A stretch of DNA of 64,000 bases from Microseira sp003486305 (GTDB taxonomy: Bacteria; Cyanobacteriota; Cyanobacteriia; Cyanobacteriales; Aerosakkonemataceae), in contig DALYJX010000002.1 in assembly GCA_031969655.1 (NCBI GenBank), positions 42,499 to 106,498 on the forward strand, read 5' to 3'. Shown piece after piece: positions 17,174 to 26,407 of this stretch. The translations under genes and the position numbers were made by a program. Within the stretch, counting starts at the first letter, position 1; each line of letters begins with the position of its first letter. The notes beneath the pieces were generated by a model, which saw only the letters and a list, made by a program, of their open reading frames with translations, did not search any database and was not told the origin of the DNA.

Positions 17174-19640
17174 AAGCCGCCCAGAAACAGGGAGATTTGT
17201 AAATAGAATCTCCCAACAGTTTTAACTGAGCTTGTCGCAGCGCTTCGGCTTTTGACTGCTGAGGCGACTGCAATAATTGTTGATAGAATTGAATCATTAA
17301 TTGAGCGCTAGCATAGTCATCTACGCGCCACAAGGTTGCTACGGTAGTACGTGCGCCTGCTCTCGCCGCGACTCCCGCTAGTCCTAATGCGGCGCGTTTA
17401 TCGCCTTTAGCAGTTTGGCAAGCACTGAGGACGAGTAATTCAATTGTATTAACGTTATTTTTCTGGCTTAAACGCAGCCAGTTATCTAAGTCTTTGATAT
17501 TAATTCGTCCATCAGCAGCTAGAATAAATGTTTGTTCGGGATCGGAACTAAATTTACCGTGGGTAGCTAGATGAACGACGGAATAAATAGCAGATTTTAG
17601 CTGATTTTGGAAGTTATTTTTAATAAATCTTTCTTCATTAAGTAAGCTATTTTTAGGTATTTTTTTGGCAATTTGTTCGATTTCAGCTTGAACGTTGTCG
17701 AGGGAACGTAACTTCTCTTGTTGAAAGCTGGGAGGGTTAGTTGCGCCAGCAATCAAGGCGTTGATTCGACTGGGTAGTAAAGGTTTGGGGTCTAATAATT
17801 GTAAACCGGGAGCGAGAGCGATCGCATAGCTTTGAATTAAATAATTTTTGCCGTCGTAGAGTGCTGCCATTGGGATATTCCGCAAGGAACCATCCAGCAC
17901 GAATACTAGGGTTTTTATCTGGGTATCTAATTCAGCAGCAAAGGGTTTAATTAACCAATCATATACTTGGTTCAAGTCTAACTTCACTTGACGGTTTAGA
18001 TCCGGTCGTTCTAGATTATTACGCAAGCTTTGCAACGTGGTTTCTACATCGTTTTCTGGTATATAACTTACGGCGTGTAGCAAGTTTTTTACTGGTAATT
18101 TCAGTATAACTTCGATGCGATTCGGTAAAATAATCGGATAAATAACGGCGGTGCTTGGATCGATGTTGTCAACAATGTTATCAATTTGATTCGGTTTAGT
18201 TTCGATACAAGCTTCGCGGAAAAAGTCTTCAATTTCAGCTAATTGAAGCGCTTCCAGCGTTTGACGCGCCCGGTTGAGATCGGTTTGAGTTGGTTCGCCT
18301 TGCAAAAGTAAATCAACTAATTGACGATAAACGGGTTCGACTTCATCGCGAAAGGAAAATTGACCTTCGGGGTTGATTGCAACTAAGTTTTTTCGCAAAT
18401 ATTCAAGGGTTTTAACTGCTTCGGTGTAGGATGCGATAGCGCTAGCGCGCGACGCTGTCGCGTTCGCTGCTGTTTTATTCCCAGTATTATTATACAACCT
18501 TCCTAACTGCCACTGCCATTGATAAACGCTATCAAAAAATTGATTAACTTCCGCTATATTTAATGCATTTTGTGTTATTTTAATCCCCTCTTCCTCTTGT
18601 TGATTCAACTCATAAAATTGTCCTAAATAACCAACTGCGTAGGATTCTAAGCGCCGAGTGGGTAAGGTTTTGGCTTGTGCGATCGCCATAGTGAGGAGAG
18701 ATGGAATTGCTTCATTTTTAGGGTTGAGTTTAAGTAGACTGCGAGCTAGGTTTATTTTAGATGCGATCGCAAATACACTTGGAGATAATTCGCTTACCTC
18801 ATCCCTAACTTGAGGCCAAATTTTTTCGGCCTCTGACTGTTGATTTGTCTCGACTAATAAATTGAGTAAATTTAGTTGTGCTTGCAGTTTTATCTGTGTG
18901 TAAGTCGCTTGTGCGATCGCAGAACGATAGAAATCAGCAGCTTTTTTACTCTCCACTTCAGCCGTTTGCGGATCGTTCACACTTTGCGCGCGTTTGAATT
19001 GAGCGAAAGCAGTATTTCCTAAACTAAGTTGATCGGCAAAAACTGCTGCATCAGCCTTTAACGACTGCGCTATATTTAAACTTGATTTTAAAATCTTTTC
19101 AGACTCTTTTAACTTTCCCACAATTCGTAAAACATCACCCAAACTCCGGTATACAGTTGCTTTTAATTCCGAGTCGGATTGGGTTTTGATAGTTTCGCAT
19201 AGTTGTGTTAATAATTGTTCGGCGAGGCGATATTTACCTAAAGCTTGGAGTGCTTGAATTTGATTTAGTTTGCTGCCAATAACTCCATTTTCATCCTTGG
19301 CTTTTTGATAAGCATCTTCTGCTTGTTTCCAAGTATTTAAAGCAGCTTCGGCATCGCCTTGTTCGAGTTGTTGTCGTCCTTGTTCGTTGAGAGTTTGTGC
19401 TGTTTGTAAGGTTGTAATTGTAACAGAGGCAGAGCCTCTGGGATCTCGTTCCCAGGCTGAGCCTGGGAACGAGTGGGGGGTGATGATGGTGAGGAATAGG
19501 GATAAGAGAAGTATGAAGAGAAAGGATAGCGATCGCTGTCTCTTTCTAATAATTTTAGCCTGCGTAGGCAGGCTTTGTTTGTGTAGCGACACCCTTAAGG
19601 GTGTCGGAATATTGTATTTCAGCCAAGGTTTATTTCCCAT
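17148..19640 (-). CDS. CHAT-domain protease with TPRs (module A)
   Basis: A protein of 830 residues. A hydrophobic N-terminal segment (LSFLFILLLSLFLTII) suggests export; TPR-type helices follow (LEQGDAEAALNTWKQAEDAY onward, about 85-460) and a C-terminal CHAT domain (about 540-830). The caspase-like dyad is intact: His in HLATHG (about 694) and Cys in LSACQTAKGD (about 741), 47 residues apart as in the two other CHAT proteins here. The C-terminus FWAAFILLGNWL is the family ending. ATG at 19640 overlaps the stop of the haemagglutinin-like gene by 11 bases, so the two are translationally coupled and possibly functionally paired. A TTG three codons earlier is an alternative start. Dispersed repeats occur at 19562-19613 and 19445-19473. 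Substrate unknown; the secreted partner or DUF928 are candidates. Confidence 0.9.
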   Translation of the reverse strand: MGNKPWLKYNIPTPLRVSLHKQSLPTQAKIIRKRQRSLSFLFILLLSLFLTIITPHSFPGSAWERDPRGSASVTITTLQTAQTLNEQGRQQLEQGDAEAALNTWKQAEDAYQKAKDENGVIGSKLNQIQALQALGKYRLAEQLLTQLCETIKTQSDSELKATVYRSLGDVLRIVGKLKESEKILKSSLNIAQSLKADAAVFADQLSLGNTAFAQFKRAQSVNDPQTAEVESKKAADFYRSAIAQATYTQIKLQAQLNLLNLLVETNQQSEAEKIWPQVRDEVSELSPSVFAIASKINLARSLLKLNPKNEAIPSLLTMAIAQAKTLPTRRLESYAVGYLGQFYELNQQEEEGIKITQNALNIAEVNQFFDSVYQWQWQLGRLYNNTGNKTAANATASRASAIASYTEAVKTLEYLRKNLVAINPEGQFSFRDEVEPVYRQLVDLLLQGEPTQTDLNRARQTLEALQLAEIEDFFREACIETKPNQIDNIVDNIDPSTAVIYPIILPNRIEVILKLPVKNLLHAVSYIPENDVETTLQSLRNNLERPDLNRQVKLDLNQVYDWLIKPFAAELDTQIKTLVFVLDGSLRNIPMAALYDGKNYLIQSYAIALAPGLQLLDPKPLLPSRINALIAGATNPPSFQQEKLRSLDNVQAEIEQIAKKIPKNSLLNEERFIKNNFQNQLKSAIYSVVHLATHGKFSSDPEQTFILAADGRINIKDLDNWLRLSQKNNVNTIELLVLSACQTAKGDKRAALGLAGVAARAGARTTVATLWRVDDYASAQLMIQFYQQLLQSPQQSKAEALRQAQLKLLGDSIYKSPCFWAAFILLGNWL
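19445..19613. repeat. Repeats A and B in the N-terminal coding part of CHAT (module A)
   Basis: Repeat A (19445-19473) has arms CTCGTTCCCAGGC and GCCTGGGAACGAG. Repeat B (19562-19613) matches 16371-16422 at most positions. The CHAT gene and the convergent DUF928 gene thus carry the same two repeat families, both near the export signal. Confidence 0.9.
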
Positions 19641-22600
19641 AGCAACCAATTGGTAAAGAAGGGGTATAAGGCGTTACTCCGGTCGGTTCTGCTGTTAAAA
19701 TAATCTCACCATTTGCACCGCGTACCCAGCCTTGTGCTTCGACAATTTGGGTAGTAAATTGTGGGATAGTAGATTGTGGAATAATAGATTGTGGGATAGT
19801 AGATTGTGGTGTAGTAGATTGTGGAATAATAGATTGTGGGATAGGCGTCTCGCCTGTCACTGAGTTATAAGTACTAGGTAATGGTGAGTTTTGCGTATTT
19901 GTTGAATAACGCGGATCTCTCCAAATTGCTTCGCTGGTAAAAGGTTGCGTGGGATTTGGCGGTAACCCTCCCGTGCCAGTATTGGTAAAACTAGATGCTT
20001 CTCTACCAGTTGGTTGACAACCTGTGACAATATTAGGAGATTCGTCAATTCCTGGAATGTTAACTAATCCTTGGGTGGGGTCGATATCTGGGGTTTGAAT
20101 TTCTACTATTCCATCAATTCCGAGTTGGGAACTAGCATCGATATCGCTATTCAAAGATCGATAAATGCCTTGGGTATTAATTTGGATACTTCCGCCTCTT
20201 CCTCGAATGGCATTGGCGCGAATATCGCTATTTTCTAATGCAGCTAAAGTATCTGAATTGATATTAATATTGCCACCGTTAGCAGTGCCGAAAGCATTCG
20301 TTGTGATGTTGCTGTTGCGCCGCATTTGCAAGGCGGAGGTTTGTAACGTAATGTTGCCGCGATCGCCTGCCTGTGTCTCTGCACGCAACGATCCTTGGCG
20401 ATCCAATTGCACATTGTCAGAAATTATATTTAAGTTACCTGCCGCACCCGCACCTTCGCCGCTGACGGTGACTTGTGCGCCGTTGCGGACTATTAAACGT
20501 CCGGTTTCAATGTTTACATCGCCTGCATTTCTAGTTCCCAACGCACTGGTAAATATGCCACTGGGTACTCTATTATCTGCGGAAGTACCAATAACTTCAA
20601 TTGAATCTGTTGCATTAATTCTCACTTCCCCACCTAAACCAGTACTATTTCGTAAGGTTCCTGCACCGATGCGGGAACCATTTTGTCCGGTTAAGTTTTG
20701 CGTTTCAATCTGCAAATTTCCGGCATCTCCTGCACCAAAAGTATCGGCAGAAATAGCAGCACCATCTTGCAGGTTTAATCTGGGAGTATTAACGGTTAAA
20801 TTACCTGCTTTTTTATTTCCAAATGTGGCAGTTGCTAATCCGCCTCTGCCAATCAAAGTCACAGATTCCGAAGCATTAACGGTCAAATTTCCACCTAATC
20901 CAGTTCCCAAGGTAGAAGTAGTCGCACCTGCACCATCGCGGATAAGCAATCTGGGAGTTGTGATTGTTAAATCGCCTGCATCTCCCGAACCGTTGAAATT
21001 AACGGTAGCAAAACCCGTTAAACTGCCGCGTTGTTGAGGGTTTTGGATAATCAATGAAACAGTGTCTTCTGTGGGAATAAATGCACCTGGAGTATCGCCA
21101 ATTAATTCTACAGATTCGGTAGCGTTTACTGTCAGAATTCCTCCCTTACCTGCACCTGTCGTCAGTGTTGAGACTCCTGCACCAAAACCTCGAAGAATTA
21201 TTCTAGGAGCATTAATTGTGAGATTACCAGAATTGCCATCGCCTGCGGTTCCGGTTTGAATGCTACCTAACCCGGCAACTTGTACTAATTCTGAGGCATT
21301 AATTGTTAAATTTCCTCCCTGACCTTTGCCACCTGTAGAGGCAGCAATAACAGCAGCTTCTAGGAAAATTCCCCTAGCATTGACTAATAAATTACCAGCA
21401 TTTCCAGCACCAAGACTACTCGAAGAAAGTCCGCCGCGTTGGATTATATTTAACTGTCCGGCGGTAACGTTCAAGTCGCCAGCATTCCCCGTTCCAACTG
21501 CTAAAGTGGCAACGATACTGCCATTGCGAAGATCTACTAATTCTCCACCATTGAGGGTGAGATTTCCACCAGCGCCGCTACCCGTGGTTGCAGATAAAAT
21601 GCCCGCGCGATCGCGTACAATCAACCGAGGAGTTGTAACGGTCAAATTCCCCCCTTCTTTCCCCCTTCTAAGCGTTCCCGTCGCTATCCCAGTGATAAAA
21701 ATCGGCAGTCCTATACTAATCTCAGGAGAGATATCAACTCTATCATCTATTGTCTGAGTCCCGATAATTTCTAAACCATTTGTTGCATTAATGGTTATAT
21801 TTCCTCCCCGACCTCCTACGCTGGTAAGCGATGCAATTCTTCCCCCCTCTCGAATCGTCATTTCGCGAGTATTAATCGTTAAATCTCCCGCATCTCCCAC
21901 CGCAAAACTTCCGGTAAATATACCATCCCGCAGCAAAGATTCGTTAAAAGCACCCAGCAAAAGAGTGGGAATTAAATTCTCAATCGTTCCCGTTCCAATA
22001 ATATTAACCGACTCAGCAGCATTGAGAAAAATATTGCCACCTTTACCTTCACCAAAAGTGTAAGCAGATACCAATGCCCCATCTCGCAAGGTAAAATTAT
22101 TGGCTATAATCGTTATATTGCCGCCATTTTGATTGTCCAAGGTATTGGCAATAACCTGGGATTGTCCGGTCAGGGTTACCTGTCCTCCTGCTAGTTGAAT
22201 CTCGCCTGCACCAATACTGCTGGTATCTAGAGTTGCCTGTTGGTCAAGTTGAATATTTCCATAATTAGTAACCAATTGTTGGTTATTATTTCCCAATGAC
22301 CAGTTACCAGAACGTACAGATGCAAGTTCAATCCGTCCTTCAGGTGCAAGCAGATTTCCGCCTGCAATTGTGACATCTCCCCCCACGAGAGCTAAAGTTT
22401 GTCCTGAGAGAACAGCTAAGCGCGAACCTTGTACTTGAATCGGTGCAGCATTAGTACCCAATTGCAAACCGATGGGAACATTTACAGTTAATAACGGGGG
22501 AGTTTGTGAGTTAGGTGCGGTACTAAATTGGCTTCCATCGGCAAAAGTTAAACTTCTCGCCGTACTGGCAAAGAATGACCCGCCGATATTTAACCTGGCA

Positions 22601-23046
22601 TTTGCACCGAAAATAATTCCGTTTGGGTTAATCAAGAATAAATTAGCAGTTCCGTTGGCGCGAATTATGCCATCAATATTAGAAATTGAATTGCCAGTGA
22701 CGCGATTAAAAATATTTTGAATCGCTAGCGCGTTGTTAAAAAAAGCCGTGTTGTTAGTGGGGAGAGAAAATGATTCAAAACTGTGGAATAAATTATTACC
22801 CGTGCGAGTTCCACCTTCAATAATATTGATATTGCCATTCGGCGTGACGGTGGAATTAACTGGGAGAGTGGTATCGGGGGTAATTTGCGCGAAGGTGGTG
22901 CTGGGGAATGCGATCGCAAATAAAATCGCCAGGATAACTCGTTCGTAGTTGCGCTTTAGCACCCTTGCGGGTTTATTAATCAATTGCGTTAGTTTCCCAT
23001 ACCTTTGGTAAAACCCGCCCCTACAATTAAATGCATTTTGAACCAT
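19630..23046 (-). CDS. Filamentous haemagglutinin-like secreted protein (module A)
   Basis: A 1138-residue two-partner-secretion exoprotein. After a signal peptide (VILAILFAIAFPSTTFAQ) comes the haemagglutination-activity/TPS domain with FHSFESFSLP, 'ANGTANLFLINPNGIIFGA' and 'GGSFFASTA'; NPNGI is the hallmark motif. The rest is a beta-helix of repeats (GxGGNLTIN, GNAGDLTI). The C-terminus keeps the 'VTGC...GGLPPNP...IWRD...VEAQGWV' block also seen in the 37178 protein. No TpsB transporter gene is in the window. It is the upstream partner of the CHAT gene. The start at ATG 23046 avoids a GTG 11 codons earlier. The N-terminal CRGGFYQRY is encoded by a dispersed element (GTAGGGGCGGGTTTTACC). Near the end, 15-bp repeats encode IPQS runs (about 19757-19850). 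Confidence 0.88.
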   Translation of the reverse strand: MVQNAFNCRGGFYQRYGKLTQLINKPARVLKRNYERVILAILFAIAFPSTTFAQITPDTTLPVNSTVTPNGNINIIEGGTRTGNNLFHSFESFSLPTNNTAFFNNALAIQNIFNRVTGNSISNIDGIIRANGTANLFLINPNGIIFGANARLNIGGSFFASTARSLTFADGSQFSTAPNSQTPPLLTVNVPIGLQLGTNAAPIQVQGSRLAVLSGQTLALVGGDVTIAGGNLLAPEGRIELASVRSGNWSLGNNNQQLVTNYGNIQLDQQATLDTSSIGAGEIQLAGGQVTLTGQSQVIANTLDNQNGGNITIIANNFTLRDGALVSAYTFGEGKGGNIFLNAAESVNIIGTGTIENLIPTLLLGAFNESLLRDGIFTGSFAVGDAGDLTINTREMTIREGGRIASLTSVGGRGGNITINATNGLEIIGTQTIDDRVDISPEISIGLPIFITGIATGTLRRGKEGGNLTVTTPRLIVRDRAGILSATTGSGAGGNLTLNGGELVDLRNGSIVATLAVGTGNAGDLNVTAGQLNIIQRGGLSSSSLGAGNAGNLLVNARGIFLEAAVIAASTGGKGQGGNLTINASELVQVAGLGSIQTGTAGDGNSGNLTINAPRIILRGFGAGVSTLTTGAGKGGILTVNATESVELIGDTPGAFIPTEDTVSLIIQNPQQRGSLTGFATVNFNGSGDAGDLTITTPRLLIRDGAGATTSTLGTGLGGNLTVNASESVTLIGRGGLATATFGNKKAGNLTVNTPRLNLQDGAAISADTFGAGDAGNLQIETQNLTGQNGSRIGAGTLRNSTGLGGEVRINATDSIEVIGTSADNRVPSGIFTSALGTRNAGDVNIETGRLIVRNGAQVTVSGEGAGAAGNLNIISDNVQLDRQGSLRAETQAGDRGNITLQTSALQMRRNSNITTNAFGTANGGNININSDTLAALENSDIRANAIRGRGGSIQINTQGIYRSLNSDIDASSQLGIDGIVEIQTPDIDPTQGLVNIPGIDESPNIVTGCQPTGREASSFTNTGTGGLPPNPTQPFTSEAIWRDPRYSTNTQNSPLPSTYNSVTGETPIPQSIIPQSTTPQSTIPQSIIPQSTIPQFTTQIVEAQGWVRGANGEIILTAEPTGVTPYTPSLPIGCYGK

Positions 23047-23078
23047 TTTAGATACACCTTTATGCGATCGCGCCCTCA

Positions 23079-23098
23079 CCCCCCTTGGGTAAGGGGGG
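23079..23098. repeat. CCCCCC...GGGGGG hairpin upstream of the haemagglutinin-like gene
   Basis: CCCCCCTTGGGTAAGGGGGG can form a strong short hairpin. Poly-C/poly-G elements of this type are dispersed in cyanobacterial genomes. It lies between the acetyltransferase gene end and the haemagglutinin-like gene start and may act as a terminator-like or insulating structure. Confidence 0.5.
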
Positions 23099-23138
23099 CA
23101 TGGGGGATCGAAAGCATTTTTACCCGATTGGAAAAATA

Positions 23139-24191
23139 TTACACCAAAAGGGGTTGTTTAAAAATGGGTAGACCATCAGGCGATCGCACAATCTTTCCTG
23201 AATTATCCCGTTCCACTGCACAGAAAACATAATTGCCTTGTGCATCTCGCTGCAAGCGAATTCCTCCCGCAGCAGCTTCGTAAGCGGGGGGACAAAACTG
23301 AGGAATGCCTCGATATTCGACAATTTCACCCGTTCGATCTTGCAAGATGGGACAAGTTACTAACTCACCCGCTGCATCAAATACCCAATCATTTTTCTCA
23401 GGATCGCGCAAGGGTGTAGGATAAATTGGCAAGTTATCAGATGTGAGAATCAATTCACCTTCTTCATCGCGCAACGGCATTAAAAATACAGGTTCGCCGT
23501 TAGGTTTGCGAATCAATTCGTTAGTATTAGGATCGCGTAAAGGAATGGCGCTGGGTGCGGGTGGCGTTATTTCTGCTAATTCTGGATGCGGCGGATGCAA
23601 GCTGGGTAATTCCCCATCGGTGGGAATCTGGTAATGGCGGGTATATTGCACCGCTGCTTTGTGGAAACCCAATCTTTCTAATAATGCGTGGATTCCAGTT
23701 TGTTCGGCTGAAACCAGTACGTCAATATCGGTGACTTTGAGGTTTTCTGCTGTTTGAATTCCCGCTTCGATTAGTTGGGCGATATGCCATCCGGCACGCT
23801 GCGCGATCGCATCCGGTTTCCGATGTTTTGGTTGCACGTACAATCCCAAAACCGAACCGACGCGGCGGGGTTGAAACGGATTTTCTAATTGTTGGTATTG
23901 CCGCAATTCTTCGGGTAAGCTAGCGGGTGGAGTTTCGTCGTAAGTGTAGGTGAAGAAAAAGCCAACAATGGTTTTCAATTCTGTTTCGCCGTCGTTATAT
24001 TCTAAAACCCAACAATAGGAAAGCGGTTTACTTAATTGATAGGCGACGTATTGCTCAAAATCATAATTGGGTTTGAGCAACATCGAGGGGTCAACCGATT
24101 CCCGTTCTTGTGCGAAAGCGGACATTAAGGGTGCAATAGATTTTGCATCTTCGGGAGTAGCAAGGCGATGAGTGTATGGCACGTTTGTCAT
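23139..24191 (-). CDS. GNAT-family acetyltransferase with C-terminal short repeats
   Basis: A 350-residue protein. Residues about 5-190 fit a GNAT N-acetyltransferase: 'HRLATPEDAKSIAPLM' at the start, the acetyl-CoA-binding strand and loop 'VGSVLGLYVQPKHRKPDAIA', and 'ALLERLGFHKAAVQYTRHY' at the end of the fold. The C-terminal 130 residues carry about four imperfect 21-22-residue repeats (PLRDPNTNELIRKPNGEPVF; PLRDEEGELILTSDNLPIY; PLRDPEKNDWVFDAAGELV; ILQDRTGEIVEYRGIPQF). Such a tail is not a normal part of a GNAT enzyme. Substrate is unknown. It is transcribed alone, away from the UPF0175 gene. Confidence 0.8.
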   Translation of the reverse strand: MTNVPYTHRLATPEDAKSIAPLMSAFAQERESVDPSMLLKPNYDFEQYVAYQLSKPLSYCWVLEYNDGETELKTIVGFFFTYTYDETPPASLPEELRQYQQLENPFQPRRVGSVLGLYVQPKHRKPDAIAQRAGWHIAQLIEAGIQTAENLKVTDIDVLVSAEQTGIHALLERLGFHKAAVQYTRHYQIPTDGELPSLHPPHPELAEITPPAPSAIPLRDPNTNELIRKPNGEPVFLMPLRDEEGELILTSDNLPIYPTPLRDPEKNDWVFDAAGELVTCPILQDRTGEIVEYRGIPQFCPPAYEAAAGGIRLQRDAQGNYVFCAVERDNSGKIVRSPDGLPIFKQPLLV

Positions 24192-24285
24192 TGGTTGACT
24201 CCGGTTGTGGTAATAGTTAAAACTTGATTAGATGGTTGGCCTATAATGGATGTAAATCTTCCATCACTTGGCTCAAAAAGTAATC

Positions 24286-24522
24286 ATGAATACAGAAAAT
24301 ATCAAGGAAATTGCCTCCGAAATACAAATCTTTCAAACCTTAGAACAAAAAGAGGCATTTTTATTTGTTCTAGGAGCTTTAACGGCTCGGATTATTAGCT
24401 TAAAGAAAGCAGCAGAGATCGTGGAGTTAGAACCTGAAGTTTGCCTAAAACTCCTGGAATTAATAGGGATCGAATTTTCCTATTTATCCCAAGAAGATGT
24501 TTTGATTGAAAAGAACTGGTAA
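24286..24522 (+). CDS. UPF0175 family small protein (antitoxin-like)
   Basis: A 78-residue helical protein with 'LGALTARIISLKKAAEIVEL' in the middle, the helix-turn-helix-like core of UPF0175 proteins, and 'GIEFSYLSQEDVLIEKNW' at the C-terminus. UPF0175 members are often found upstream of PIN-domain toxins and act as antitoxins or small DNA-binding proteins. No PIN-type partner is recognisable next door. ATG at 24286 is preferred over an in-frame TTG at 24268. The following gene starts 90 bases downstream on the same strand. Confidence 0.75.
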   Translation: MNTENIKEIASEIQIFQTLEQKEAFLFVLGALTARIISLKKAAEIVELEPEVCLKLLELIGIEFSYLSQEDVLIEKNW

Positions 24523-24612
24523 AATGCTATGACGCTTCATTTCAGCTTTTGAAGTCATCCGGTTAAATAAGTTAGCTTGGTTGGGTACTTTTGAAAAGGG
24601 AGGGAATAGCTG

Positions 24613-25062
24613 ATGAAAGAAACTAACTGGATTAGCATCTTGGAAGCTAATAAACTGATGCGATCGCCTGACGAAGTTACAGCGTTTGAAAATGCTTTAT
24701 CCGAACTGGCTAAGAATCCTAAACCCGAATACTTGCCGGATTTACATCTCATTTTAGACGATCGGTGCGAACAGCCAGAAGTCATGTTTAGCCTCATCCA
24801 TTTTCTAGAATCGTTTGATTTATCAGCACAGCTAAAAGCCTTTATCGCAGTTGTTACCCAAACCATATTGGTCGCTCAAGATTGGACTAAAATTATTCAC
24901 ACGCGGATTTTGAACGATGATTCTGCTTGTCGTTTGTATCGAGATATTTTGCATGAGGTTAACTCCCAAAAACCCAATTTTATTCGTCAATTACTCGAAG
25001 AAAGTGCAACTCACCGTTTAACCTGTCTAGATTCACAAGTGGAGTTAGTTAGGCAAGATTGA
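24613..25062 (+). CDS. Imm30-like immunity family protein
   Basis: A 149-residue acidic, helical protein. The segment LHLILDDRCEQPEVMFSLIH (20 residues) followed by FLESFD, and later 'IHTRILNDDSACRLYRDIL', resembles the Imm30 family of polymorphic-toxin immunity proteins. No toxin gene is visible immediately upstream, so if the family call is right this is an orphan immunity gene. A good ribosome site (AGGGAGGG, about 24598-24605) precedes ATG 24613. It ends 27 bases from the convergent PEP-CTERM gene. The call rests on remembered family patterns and needs a profile search. Confidence 0.5.
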   Translation: MKETNWISILEANKLMRSPDEVTAFENALSELAKNPKPEYLPDLHLILDDRCEQPEVMFSLIHFLESFDLSAQLKAFIAVVTQTILVAQDWTKIIHTRILNDDSACRLYRDILHEVNSQKPNFIRQLLEESATHRLTCLDSQVELVRQD

Positions 25063-25088
25063 ACGATGAGATTCGCGCTCCTAATTCC

Positions 25089-26264
25089 TCAATCAGTTGC
25101 AACTGAATCCAAAGCTTTCTGTTGCTGTTTGCGTTTCAGCAACGCACTAACACTAAAAGCACCAAACGCTAATAAACCTAACGTAGAAGAAGGTTCGGGA
25201 ACAGGTTTTGGTTCAGGAATAGAAATAGCTTCGGAAATAGCTTTTACCTTGAAAGAACCGTAAGCGAAACCGCCATCACCATCTGAAACTCGCAAACCTA
25301 CAGTATGAAGACCGGGATTCAAGAAAGACCACTGACCGCCAAGGCCAGTAAAATCATCAAACAAGCCATCACCATTGAAGTCCCAATCGTATGTCAAAAT
25401 ATCATTAATTCCAGCATCTGTTGCAGTGGCGGCAAAATCGAACAGCGTTGAGGTACGGATATCCATCAAATCCTGAGTCAAACTGGTGATAATCGGGTCA
25501 ACGTTCAGGACATTCAGAGTTCGGGTAATAGTATTGCTATACAAACCACTGGTGTCCTGCGCTTGTACTGTATAGCTGAAGTTGCCTTCATCAGGAAACA
25601 AACCTAAATTTGCACTTATTTGACGAGTACCTGAAGTGCGGGAATCTGTGCCAACAGGCTTGCCGTCAACAAGGAAGCTAATCGCTTCTCGATTGGGATC
25701 GGTGGCTTTCAGCGTTGCTGATACCGACTGACCTTCAAAGATAGTGAGATCTGCATTTTTGCCGTTAAGTAATACACCAGTGAGTGTGGGAGGGACAGAA
25801 GGTTGAGTGGCGGAAATTGCCCCACGGACTAAGAAATTATGGTCGTTGTAATCGTCGATTGCCCCCCATGCGTGTTCAAATCCAACAACTGCTACTCCAG
25901 GCGCAAGAAAGTTCACTACGGCGTGGGGCAAACGGTCAGCATTACGCGAACCGGGACCCATTACAAAAGTATTTCCAGTCTTTGGAACATATATCCCGAA
26001 AATCAGCTCTTGCCCAGCTGAAAACCTCCCCAAATTAATCACGCTACCAACATCACGGTTAGTACCGATATATTGGCTTCTTGGAGAGTAAAGGCGCAGC
26101 TCGCTGTTCCATTTAGCCTCTGACGAGAGAGTCTGTACCTGTATGTTTCCCCCAGTGGCAAAAAGCCGTCCTCCCAGAGTAGCTGCTTGAGCGACACTAA
26201 ATGTTCCCAAAGTGATAAATGCTGCTCCAGCGGTAGCTATTGATAAATTTTTGACACTAGCCAT
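25089..26264 (-). CDS. PEP-CTERM protein with DUF4114-like and PKD domains
   Basis: A 391-residue exported protein. The signal peptide is LSIATAGAAFITLGTFSVAQ, followed by a segment like DUF4114 ('INLGRFSAGQELIFGIYVPK', then 'VVGFEHAWGAIDDYNDHNFL'). A PKD-like domain has 'LTYDWDFNGDGLFDDF' and 'LRVSDGDGG'. The C-terminus is a PEP-CTERM sorting tail: PEPSSTLGLLAFGAFSVSAL then KRKQQQ, recognised by an exosortase in the inner membrane. ATG at 26264 is chosen because it starts the signal peptide and has GGAG 11 bases upstream; 50 further in-frame upstream residues are unlikely to be real. Probably an envelope or extracellular matrix protein. It is convergent with the Imm30-like gene. Confidence 0.85.
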   Translation of the reverse strand: MASVKNLSIATAGAAFITLGTFSVAQAATLGGRLFATGGNIQVQTLSSEAKWNSELRLYSPRSQYIGTNRDVGSVINLGRFSAGQELIFGIYVPKTGNTFVMGPGSRNADRLPHAVVNFLAPGVAVVGFEHAWGAIDDYNDHNFLVRGAISATQPSVPPTLTGVLLNGKNADLTIFEGQSVSATLKATDPNREAISFLVDGKPVGTDSRTSGTRQISANLGLFPDEGNFSYTVQAQDTSGLYSNTITRTLNVLNVDPIITSLTQDLMDIRTSTLFDFAATATDAGINDILTYDWDFNGDGLFDDFTGLGGQWSFLNPGLHTVGLRVSDGDGGFAYGSFKVKAISEAISIPEPKPVPEPSSTLGLLAFGAFSVSALLKRKQQQKALDSVATD

Positions 26265-26407
26265 AAAACTTATTGCTCCAAAAATGATTGATAGTAGGAA
26301 TGCTCTGAGGCGCGATCGCATATCCCCATGACAAGCGATCGCATCACAACTTATATGATGTCCGTTGAATTGCCCATAATAAAAAAACCTCACTCTGTCG
26401 TTGCGTA

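Noticed and set aside
20165..22063. Several long plus-strand frames opposite the haemagglutinin-like gene
   Set aside because: They arise from the Gly/Asn-rich repeats of the real minus-strand gene and are Pro/Val-rich with no family match. The same holds for frames opposite 37178-40717.
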